From contig DKWX01000016.1 in the NCBI GenBank assembly GCA_002491945.1, positions 27,501 to 40,085 of the forward strand: a DNA stretch of 12,585 nucleotides, given 5' to 3'. Source of the stretch: Porphyromonadaceae bacterium UBA7141. Its GTDB lineage: Bacteria > Bacteroidota > Bacteroidia > Bacteroidales > Muribaculaceae. Position 1 is the first letter of the stretch; each line of letters opens with the position of its first letter. Position numbers and translations under genes: made by a program. The notes below the pieces were generated by a model that saw only the letters and a list, made by a program, of their open reading frames with translations, ran no database searches and had not been told where the DNA came from. This document shows, one piece after another, positions 1 through 5,911 of the stretch.

Positions 1-86
1 CAAGCCGGAAGCGGCAAAAAAGAGTCCGCAGATTGTATAAACGATTCCCATTCAAATGCTATCGGTTAAATTTGAGCACCTACTTA
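1..86 (+). repeat. Partial copy of a dispersed non-coding repeat (right half)
   Basis: These bases align with the right half of the element at 4217-4407 (matching 4318-4405). By eye about three quarters of positions are identical, with a few one- or two-base gaps. Shared blocks include GAAGCGGCA near the start, GATTGTAT in the middle, and ATCGGTT, AATTTGA and TACTTA at the right end. The left half, if present, lies outside the window. It ends about 30 bases before the start codon of the acidic phage-like gene, much as the full copy lies upstream of nusA. The divergence shows an old or independently inserted copy rather than a recent duplication. Confidence 0.7.
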
Positions 87-117
87 ATTATTTCAATCTT
101 TTATCAACTTAATAATT

Positions 118-867
118 ATGAAAACCAAACGCTATGAAGATTCCGACTCTGATGTTGCGACTCTTGCAGAGGTGGCTTCCGAAACCTCAGTCGCTTATGA
201 ATCTGCTGAAGAGCCAATCGGCGAGACGCTGGATTCTGAGGATGTTGATGCGGCGCATATCGCGCAAGGGAGTGAGTCCGAAGCTGCTGACGACACTGAC
301 ACGGATAATGCAACTGATTCAGCTGATAATCCGCCTTCTTCCGGTTCCGGACCCGACGGACCAGCAGCCGACGGCAACGCCGACTCCTCAGCCGGAACCG
401 ACGGCGACGGAGACGCCGACTCCTCCGGCAATGGAAACGCCGATGGAAGTAACTCAACCGGAACCGACGGTGAAGAAGACAACGACACTAAGCCGGATAA
501 TCGGGATAATCCGGGGGGAACGGAATTCGCACAAAGGTTCCTGACCTCGGGAGCCTCGGTGACGCTCAGCGCCGAAGCTCTGGCAGGGCGCCGCGAGGCT
601 CTGGCTATGAGTCTGCTGGCCATGGCCATCGAACTGCTTGCCGGGCGGGTGCCCGGCAAGGCGCTGATTCCGCTGATGGATGCGGTGCTGGCCAGAGAAG
701 CGGTGGCTAAAGCCCGGAAAGAGGGTGAAATCGCCGGGCGCAACGCTTTGATTGAGGAGCAGCTCATGTCACCTCCGGTAGGCGCACCCGACCTGAACGG
801 CGCCCCCATTGCACGCTCGCGGCGTCAGGCCGCATCTATCTTCGATCTGGCCGATATGGCACGCTGA
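118..867 (+). CDS. Acidic scaffold-like protein upstream of the capsid gene (hypothetical)
   Basis: This is a 249-residue protein that I do not recognise as a named family. Residues 1 to about 135 are low complexity and strongly acidic, dominated by Asp, Ser, Gly, Ala, Glu and Asn, with degenerate repeats of an N-A-D-S-S-x-G-T-D-G type; this part is probably disordered. The remaining 110 residues look folded and helical, rich in Ala and Leu, with an Arg-rich stretch near the end (ARSRRQ). No signal peptide or membrane segment is seen. It lies 119 bases ahead of the capsid-like gene, where many tailed phages encode a scaffold or head protease, and acidic helical proteins are typical scaffolds. 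I infer a head-assembly role from position and composition only. The ATG at 118 follows an AT-rich stretch typical of Bacteroidetes starts. Long ORFs in the other frames are a by-product of its GC-rich repetitive codons. Confidence 0.6.
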   Translation: MKTKRYEDSDSDVATLAEVASETSVAYESAEEPIGETLDSEDVDAAHIAQGSESEAADDTDTDNATDSADNPPSSGSGPDGPAADGNADSSAGTDGDGDADSSGNGNADGSNSTGTDGEEDNDTKPDNRDNPGGTEFAQRFLTSGASVTLSAEALAGRREALAMSLLAMAIELLAGRVPGKALIPLMDAVLAREAVAKARKEGEIAGRNALIEEQLMSPPVGAPDLNGAPIARSRRQAASIFDLADMAR

Positions 868-900
868 GGTCTTAACCTTTGACAAGACACCGCCATCTCT

Positions 901-929
901 CACTCTCCTGCAATGGCTCTTGGAGAGTG
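901..929 (+). other. Intergenic hairpin between acidic gene and capsid gene
   Basis: CACTCTCC (901-908) and GGAGAGTG (922-929) form a perfect 8-bp stem with a 13-base loop. No T-run follows directly, so it is not a standard intrinsic terminator. It could attenuate transcription or act as a processing or stability element that sets the ratio of scaffold to capsid transcript. The function is inferred; the inverted repeat is seen directly. Confidence 0.45.
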
Positions 930-986
930 TACTGAATCTGACACTTACTTAAAAAAATTTTCAACGCTGATTAATTCATCATCCTT

Positions 987-2456
987 ATGAACAAATCAAT
1001 TCAGGCCGGAGCTCCGGCCACTGTATCAGCCCTGGCGAATGCCTCCGGCGGCATTGACGCCGGTAATTTTGTAGAATCTGAAATCGACGAGCAGCTCTTT
1101 CGATTCAACTCCGACGACACTCCGCTCATGAACCTTATGCTTCGCGCAAAGCGGGTTAAGGTCAACTCTCCCGAGGTCGACCATTTTATGATCGACGAGC
1201 CGATAGCATCGCTGCGCACCACTTCTTCCGTCAATTCACCCTCTCAGAGTCAGGTGATACTCCCTCTGGAATCCAACCAGCAGAATATCGCCCGCCCTTA
1301 TTCGACTCTGCTCGTACACGGTGTCGACGGTTATGCGGAGGACGGCACTACGCTGACTCCGGGCAAGTGGCTGATGCTCTTTGTAGTCGACCACGACCCG
1401 ACTACCAACAATCCTATCGTGCGCTCCATCAACGGTCCCCGCAAAAATCCGTCGGACGAGCTGACCACCGTGCCCCGTATCCCGGAGGGAACAAATCTCA
1501 CGATTCTCGCCAATTCGCTTTATGAGACACAGAAGGAGGTGGACCCCGACATCATTGTGCCGCAGCCGTCGAGAGTCTACCTGCAGAAGCGTGGCATGAA
1601 TCAGGTGGTGAGCGATTATTTCGAGTCGCAACGCAAGCGCCTCCCGTTCTCAAAGGCTGTAATCGCAGAGCAGGCAATTGCTAATTTCAAGGTGCGTGGC
1701 AACCGCACTCTCTGGGCCGGAAGACCGGGAAAATTTAAGGTGAATGTGCCGAAGATGGGTATGCAGTATATCTATACCACCGAGGGACTGCGCTGGCAGT
1801 TCAAGCGCGAACTGCAGCACTCGGGGAAATGGACCGTGGAGCGGATCATCGCTTTGGCGAAGATGTTCTTCACCGGCGAGGATGTGCCGAAGACGGCTCT
1901 CTTGCTGGCCGGGAAGAATCTGCTGGAGCAGATACAGTGTATCGACTATTCGGCGCACCCGGAGATTCAGATTTCTACAAAGCAGAATTCGATGGGATGG
2001 ACCGTGACCAATTTCCACACCGTGTTCGGCGATATCGAAATCAAGCGGGAGCCTACTCTCGACCGCCTGGGTTGGAGCAATTCCGGAGCACTTATAGGCG
2101 AGGACCGTCTGGTGCATTATGTATATTCGGCCGAGCACTCCTTCTCCGACCGTGTAGGGGGCGAGGAGGCCACTCGCAACGGGATTCTTATCTGGGATGC
2201 GGTGGCTCTCAAGGGGTCATGCCATATCTGGATTGACGGCGAAGGCGCCGCGACGGGAGAAGGCTCGATTCTGATGTGGGATTCCGCAACAGCTCCTCCT
2301 GATGAGATTGCATCCAACCGTTTCTATCTGCTCACCGATTGCCCCGGAATGAGCCACGAAGCGAAGACCGGACAGGTATGGACCAGTGAAAAGATCTATA
2401 TCGGTTCCGGCTCCGACAATACGGAGGCTATCCGCTGGCAACGCGTGGAGATCTGA
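987..2456 (+). CDS. Phage major capsid-like protein
   Basis: This 489-residue protein resembles major capsid proteins of Bacteroidetes tailed phages and prophages. The N-terminal region has the pattern FRFNSDDTPLMNLM followed by RVKVNSPEVDHF, which I recognise from such capsid proteins, where ordered subunits carry a 'deny small-molecule, fixed-length' N-arm. The middle is a mixed alpha/beta sequence with many Trp and Arg residues. The last 80 residues (from about LIWDAV) look like a beta-rich extension. No signal peptide or membrane helix is visible. It would form the shell around packaged DNA. Its neighbours fit this: an acidic scaffold-like gene before it, then a small head protein and a connector-like gene. 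The ATG at 987 is preceded by an AT-rich region, and the frame is open over its full length, so the gene is not visibly decayed. The family assignment is from memory of sequence patterns; a structure prediction should show an HK97-type fold if it is right. Confidence 0.65.
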   Translation: MNKSIQAGAPATVSALANASGGIDAGNFVESEIDEQLFRFNSDDTPLMNLMLRAKRVKVNSPEVDHFMIDEPIASLRTTSSVNSPSQSQVILPLESNQQNIARPYSTLLVHGVDGYAEDGTTLTPGKWLMLFVVDHDPTTNNPIVRSINGPRKNPSDELTTVPRIPEGTNLTILANSLYETQKEVDPDIIVPQPSRVYLQKRGMNQVVSDYFESQRKRLPFSKAVIAEQAIANFKVRGNRTLWAGRPGKFKVNVPKMGMQYIYTTEGLRWQFKRELQHSGKWTVERIIALAKMFFTGEDVPKTALLLAGKNLLEQIQCIDYSAHPEIQISTKQNSMGWTVTNFHTVFGDIEIKREPTLDRLGWSNSGALIGEDRLVHYVYSAEHSFSDRVGGEEATRNGILIWDAVALKGSCHIWIDGEGAATGEGSILMWDSATAPPDEIASNRFYLLTDCPGMSHEAKTGQVWTSEKIYIGSGSDNTEAIRWQRVEI

Positions 2457-2502
2457 CCACATGGAGCATCCCTAAATACCGAAGACGTCATAATTTTCGC
2501 AA

Positions 2503-2549
2503 GCAAGTGATTTACTTTCACTTCCTATCGGGTGGATTTTAACACTTGC
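2503..2549 (+). other. Weak intergenic inverted repeats after the capsid gene
   Basis: GCAAGTG (2503-2509) and CACTTGC (2543-2549) are a perfect 7-bp inverted repeat. An alternative shorter pairing, AAGTGA with TCACTT, lies inside the same stretch. No T-run follows. This is the only structure I see in the 119-base gap between the capsid gene and the next gene. Confidence 0.3.
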
Positions 2550-2575
2550 ATAGACATCCATTTATCCTAAATGTT

Positions 2576-2785
2576 ATGAAGACTTATGCTATCTACGGGC
2601 TGATGGAGTATCTGGCCCGCATCCCCGTCGGGGGCACCTGCGTGGAGGCGCATTTCACCGGCGGCCAGTTATCCGGCTTCGGCATTCGCCCGGCCACATA
2701 TTCCACCGACGACCCTGTGATGCAACGCCTCATAGAGCGCTCGCAACATTTCCGCACACGGCGCATCCGGATTCTTGGCAAGTAA
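2576..2785 (+). CDS. Small phage head-type protein (hypothetical)
   Basis: This encodes 69 residues from the ATG at 2576; a TTG start 30 bases earlier is possible but less likely. The protein has an N-terminal tyrosine-rich strand, a central G-G-T-C-V-E-A-H-F-T-G-G stretch, the motif TYSTDDPVMQRLIERSQHF and a basic end. The 'strand, then S/T-D-D-P-x-x-Q-x-x-I-E-x-S' pattern is one I associate with small proteins encoded just after capsid genes in Bacteroidetes phages. It is too short to support a precise function. Only 11 bases separate it from the next gene, which suggests translation from one transcript. Confidence 0.55.
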   Translation: MKTYAIYGLMEYLARIPVGGTCVEAHFTGGQLSGFGIRPATYSTDDPVMQRLIERSQHFRTRRIRILGK

Positions 2786-2796
2786 TACACATAGCC

Positions 2797-3390
2797 ATGA
2801 TTTCGGTTACACTTACCCGGATCACCGACCTTGTGGGTCTGCGTCTCGATGAGTTTCCGGATTGCCGCACTCCTCCGTCCCCGGCCACCTCACGCCGCGC
2901 GACGCTTGCCGAAATGATAGAGCCGCTTATTGAGGGAGTGGCCCTGCGGCTGACTCTCGGGCTGCCGATTGGCGAGTTTACGGCCCCATCCGATATGCGC
3001 GCCCATATCCGGGCCGAGACCGACTGGGGAGAAGAGGGTTACGCGGAGGTGCGGCTACCTGATGATTTCTGTCGGCTGCATTCGCTTCGCATGACCGGTT
3101 GGGGACAGACACTTTCGGCCGACAATCCCGGGCATCCCGTCAGCCTTGCACTGGGCGATTCGGCTCCGGCATGGGCGACAGCGAATCCTCTATATTCCTG
3201 GGTGCACGTCTACAGCCGCGACGATGCAAGAGTGATGCGGTTCGGCCCGGTCACGTCCCCTCTCCCCATCTGCGCCTCTTATATCCCGCGACCTCGTTAC
3301 AACCGCGACTCATCCGTTCTTACCGGACTCGACCCCGCGCTTCTGCTGCCTCTTGCAGAGAGTCTGGCCGAATGGTTGCCAGCGACATGA
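2797..3390 (+). CDS. Phage head-tail connector/adaptor-like protein
   Basis: This 197-residue protein has an N-terminal part with a helix pair (residues about 35-60, T-L-A-E-M-I-E-P-L-I-E-G-V), then AEVRLPDDFCRLHSLRM followed by GWGQTL. The 'LPxDFxRLxSLRMxxW' pattern is one I associate with adaptor or tail-tube-type proteins placed after the capsid gene in podovirus- and siphovirus-like modules. The C-terminus (LDPALLLPLAESLAEWL) is an amphipathic helix. No signal peptide or transmembrane helix is seen. In a complete phage, tail genes would follow; here the next gene is rimP, so the late operon is cut off at this point. Confidence is good for a real gene in a phage module and moderate for the exact role. 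Confidence 0.55.
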   Translation: MISVTLTRITDLVGLRLDEFPDCRTPPSPATSRRATLAEMIEPLIEGVALRLTLGLPIGEFTAPSDMRAHIRAETDWGEEGYAEVRLPDDFCRLHSLRMTGWGQTLSADNPGHPVSLALGDSAPAWATANPLYSWVHVYSRDDARVMRFGPVTSPLPICASYIPRPRYNRDSSVLTGLDPALLLPLAESLAEWLPAT

Positions 3391-3497
3391 CCTGCATGTC
3401 TGACAGGGCACCGGCATGAAATTGAGGCGCGCAATCGGTTTTAACAATCTTTAACGCGATATAATGCGATTTACTTCATTTTTCCGTTAATATTTAG

Positions 3498-3505
3498 TAT
3501 CTTTG
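3498..3505 (+). promoter_or_regulatory. rimP promoter (-7 box)
   Basis: TATCTTTG matches the Bacteroidetes primary-sigma -7 consensus TAnnTTTG exactly and is followed by CAGTG. Transcription should start near 3512. I see no clean TTG at the expected -33 position, although the upstream stretch is AT-rich. It lies between the last phage-like gene and rimP, so the rimP cluster does not depend on phage transcription. Confidence 0.7.
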
Positions 3506-3515
3506 CAGTGATTTC

Positions 3516-3539
3516 CGGAGGGGACTTGCGTCTCCTCCG
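3516..3539 (+). promoter_or_regulatory. Hairpin at the 5' end of the rimP leader
   Basis: The arms at 3516-3525 (CGGAGGGGAC) and 3530-3539 (GTCTCCTCCG) pair over 10 bp with one G-U pair and a TTGC tetraloop. It would begin a few bases after the predicted transcription start. It could protect the 5' end of the mRNA or be part of a translation or attenuation switch for the operon. The stem is visible directly; the function is inferred. The AT-rich sequence after it contains no uninterrupted T-run, so it is not a normal terminator. Confidence 0.5.
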
Positions 3540-3671
3540 AATTTATTATATAATCACATGCCTCCCCGGGATGGATTTCGGGAAGACGCCGTCATGGCGC
3601 TTCAATCAGGCCGCACCCTGTCAGCCCTGCGGGTCAGCCTCTCCGCCGGGCAAGGCCATAACCCTCACGGA

Positions 3672-4136
3672 ATGATAGACAAAGAGAAACTTACGGATTT
3701 CCTCAACGAGGCTCTCGCCGATACTGACTGCTTTCTGACCGATCTTACCGTCTCTGCCGACAATGACATTGTGGTGGAAATCGACTCCGACGGCTCAATC
3801 GACATCGATTTCTGCAGCGCCTTGTCGCGACGCATCGAGGAGGCATTCCCGCGCGAGCCGGAAGATTACACCCTCGAAGTAGGCTCGGCAGGCCTTACGG
3901 CGCCTTTCAAGGTGCGCCGACAGTGGGAGAAGAATTTAGGCAATGACATCGAGCTCCTTACCCGCGACGGTAAGAAGATTTACGGCCGGCTCGCCCGCCT
4001 CACCGGAGATGCCGCAGTACTGGAGACTGAACAGAAAGTGCGACGCGAGGGTATGAAGCGCCCGGTGATCGAACGCCTCGAGCTCGAAATCCCATTCTCT
4101 GATGTGCGCCGCGCATCCTACGACCTGAAATTCTGA
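3672..4136 (+). CDS. rimP: Ribosome maturation factor RimP
   Basis: RimP assists assembly of the 30S ribosomal subunit in the cytoplasm. From the ATG at 3672 the protein is 154 residues, the normal length in Bacteroidetes, and it begins MIDKEKL as expected for the family. Residues 1 to about 75 form the N-terminal alpha/beta domain, ending in the family motif YTLEVGSAGL followed by P-F-K-V. Residues about 85-154 form the SH3-like C-terminal domain (N-D-I-E-L-L-T-R-D-G-K-K-I-Y-G). The reading frame is open upstream to an ATG at 3558, which would add 38 residues without family resemblance. I prefer 3672 and treat 3558-3671 as leader. It is followed by nusA and infB, the conserved cluster that couples ribosome assembly, transcription elongation and translation initiation. 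It is driven by the promoter at 3498. Confidence 0.92.
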   Translation: MIDKEKLTDFLNEALADTDCFLTDLTVSADNDIVVEIDSDGSIDIDFCSALSRRIEEAFPREPEDYTLEVGSAGLTAPFKVRRQWEKNLGNDIELLTRDGKKIYGRLARLTGDAAVLETEQKVRREGMKRPVIERLELEIPFSDVRRASYDLKF

Positions 4137-4216
4137 TTACCCTCTCTCTCTGACAATTAGTCTTTTAAACACAAAAGTCGTTTAATCTCTTCTCAATGGC
4201 ATGATTCATCAGGATT

Positions 4217-4407
4217 TATAAGTAAGCGTTAAAATTGAATTTATACGATACGAAGGCTTGTTTTTAGTCGGTTCCGATGCGGAATGAAGGAGGATATGTC
4301 CATATCCGACTGAACGGCAACCCAGAAGCGGCATAAAAAGGGAGTCACGGATTGTATGAAAGCTTCCCTTTCGACCGCCATCGGTTGAATTTGAATACTT
4401 ACTTATA
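4217..4407. mobile_element. MITE-like non-coding element with terminal inverted repeats
   Basis: The element is 191 bp and sits in the rimP-nusA gap. Its ends are TATAAGTAAG (4217-4226) and the exact reverse complement CTTACTTATA (4398-4407). The similarity extends inward, to about 19 of 23 positions between 4217-4239 and 4385-4407. The ends carry TA dinucleotides, as expected if a TA target was used. The interior holds nested hairpins (TTCCG/CGGAA at 4272-4284, GGATAT/ATATCC at 4292-4307) and a longer-range AGTC/GACT pairing at 4266-4269 with 4308-4311. There is no plausible coding frame; a minus-strand ORF across it has no family resemblance. A diverged copy of its right half opens the window. 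This fits a miniature inverted-repeat element mobilised by a transposase elsewhere. A structured regulatory RNA family is the main alternative. Confidence 0.6.
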
Positions 4408-4517
4408 CGTCTGAACATCCATGAAGATTGACATTGAAGAGAACAAATCCACGACACGTTTTAAGTTTTCGTAGAAAGTTCAAACGACTTCAAAATATAC
4501 TTACCACCGATATACCT
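4408..4517 (+). other. nusA leader, no recognised promoter
   Basis: This is the sequence between the inverted-repeat element and the nusA start. It is AT-rich before the ATG. I see no TAnnTTTG box, so nusA is probably transcribed from the rimP promoter through the element, or from a promoter I cannot recognise. The open frame continues upstream to 4428, but the extra 30 residues are basic and not NusA-like. Confidence 0.4.
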
Positions 4518-5765
4518 ATGGCAAAGAAAGCTGAAAGCGTAAATATGGTCGACCGCTTCGCAGAGTTCCGCGAGATGAAGAACATCGACAAGACGACCGT
4601 TATTTCCGTACTCGAAGAGTCATTCCGGAATGTGCTCTCCAAAATGTTTGGCACCGATGAGAATTTCGACGTCATCATGAACCCCGACAAGGGCGACTGC
4701 GACATTTATCAGAATCTTGAGGTTGTGGAAGACGGTATGGTAGAAAATCCATACCGCCAGATTTCACTCACCGACGCACGCGAAATCGACCCGGAATGCG
4801 AAGTGGGCGAGGATGTGACGAAGCAAATCTTCTTCGAGCAGTTCGGACGCCGCGCGATCCTTACGCTCCGCCAGACTCTGCAGACTAAAATCACAGACCT
4901 GCAGAAGGATGCGATTTTCAATAAGTTCAAGGAGAAGGAAGGTGAACTCATATCGGCCGAGGTGCATCAGATCTGGAAACGCGAGATGCTCCTGATCGAT
5001 GATGAGAACAATGACCTGCTGATGCCGAAGGAGGAGCAGATTCCCGGCGATTTCTTCCATAAGGGCGACATAGTGCGCGCCGTAGTGAAACGCGTAGACA
5101 ATAATAATAATAACCCCAAAGTAATCCTGAGCCGCACCGATGAACGCTTCATGCGCCGTCTGTTCGAGCAGGAAGTACCTGAAATCCACGACGGTCTGGT
5201 CACTATCCGTGCCGTGGCCCGCAAACCTGGCGAACGAGCCAAGGTGGCCGTGGAGTCTTACGACGACCGCATCGACCCCGTCGGCACATGCGTAGGCATC
5301 AAGGGTTCCAGGATACATGGCATCGTGCGCGAGCTGCGCAATGAGAATATCGATGTAATCTCATATACGTCAAATCCGTCGCTATTCATACAGCGTGCCC
5401 TCAGCCCGGCCAAAATATCAAGCATCCGTATCAATGAGGAGGAGAAGAAGGCCGAGGTATTCCTCCATCCCGATGAGGTGAGCCTCGCCATTGGCAAGGG
5501 TGGTCTCAACATCCGTCTGGCAACTCAGCTTACAGGATATTCAATCGACGTATACCGAGACCTCGAAGAGGGTGAGGAAGATATCTATCTCGATGAGTTC
5601 CGCGATGAAATCGAAGGCTGGGTCATCGAGGCCCTCAAGAATGTGGGACTCGGCACGGCCAAGTCCGTACTCAATGCCGACCCGAAACTGCTTGAGGAGG
5701 TAGACCTCGAGGATGAGACGCTGGAGCACGTCATGTCTGTGCTCCGCGCCGAGTTTGAAGACTGA
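4518..5765 (+). CDS. nusA: Transcription termination/antitermination factor NusA
   Basis: NusA binds RNA polymerase and nascent RNA and modulates pausing, termination and antitermination. The protein is 415 residues from the ATG at 4518, starting MAKKAES, as Bacteroidetes NusA proteins do. The N-terminal polymerase-binding domain covers about residues 1-135. An S1 domain follows at about 137-205. KH1 carries the GIKGS loop at 260-264, and KH2 carries IGKGG at 325-329. The acidic tail ends in RAEFED with no C-terminal acidic-repeat domains, which is normal outside enterobacteria. An (AAT)n run around 5100-5114 encodes five consecutive Asn residues within the S1 domain. The gene lies between rimP and infB on the same strand. 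Confidence 0.95.
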   Translation: MAKKAESVNMVDRFAEFREMKNIDKTTVISVLEESFRNVLSKMFGTDENFDVIMNPDKGDCDIYQNLEVVEDGMVENPYRQISLTDAREIDPECEVGEDVTKQIFFEQFGRRAILTLRQTLQTKITDLQKDAIFNKFKEKEGELISAEVHQIWKREMLLIDDENNDLLMPKEEQIPGDFFHKGDIVRAVVKRVDNNNNNPKVILSRTDERFMRRLFEQEVPEIHDGLVTIRAVARKPGERAKVAVESYDDRIDPVGTCVGIKGSRIHGIVRELRNENIDVISYTSNPSLFIQRALSPAKISSIRINEEEKKAEVFLHPDEVSLAIGKGGLNIRLATQLTGYSIDVYRDLEEGEEDIYLDEFRDEIEGWVIEALKNVGLGTAKSVLNADPKLLEEVDLEDETLEHVMSVLRAEFED

Positions 5766-5778
5766 TATTTTTAACAAA

Positions 5779-5830
5779 GCCGACCCTCTGCATGGCCATA
5801 TCCCGCTCTGACGGGAGTCTTTATGTCGGC
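5779..5830 (+). other. Nested hairpin in the nusA-infB gap
   Basis: GCCGAC (5779-5784) can pair with GTCGGC (5825-5830), enclosing an inner stem TCCCG (5801-5805) with CGGGA (5812-5816). It is not followed by a T-run, so transcription probably reads into infB. It may be an attenuator, pause site or processing site; NusA itself can act on such structures, but that link is inference. Confidence 0.4.
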
Positions 5831-5911
5831 CGTCTGATGCGGGTCGTCTTCCTCCGGGGACCGACGGATAGGAGAAGGCGGATTGACGGGGGATTTACTT
5901 AATCTGAATAT

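Noticed and set aside
195..809. 204-residue minus-strand open frame inside the acidic gene
   Set aside because: It is Ser/Ala/Pro-rich low complexity, exactly opposite the repetitive GC-rich codons of the + strand gene, with no family resemblance. The + strand gene fits the phage context.
1..4405. The two repeat copies as attachment sites of an integrated phage
   Set aside because: The interval includes rimP, which belongs to the ancestral rimP-nusA-infB cluster, and the copies are too diverged (about three quarters identical) for att sites. A dispersed repeat explains them better.
4209..4457. 82-residue minus-strand open frame across the rimP-nusA gap
   Set aside because: It runs through the inverted-repeat element and into the nusA leader, has no recognisable motif, and the element's copy at the window start does not preserve it as coding.
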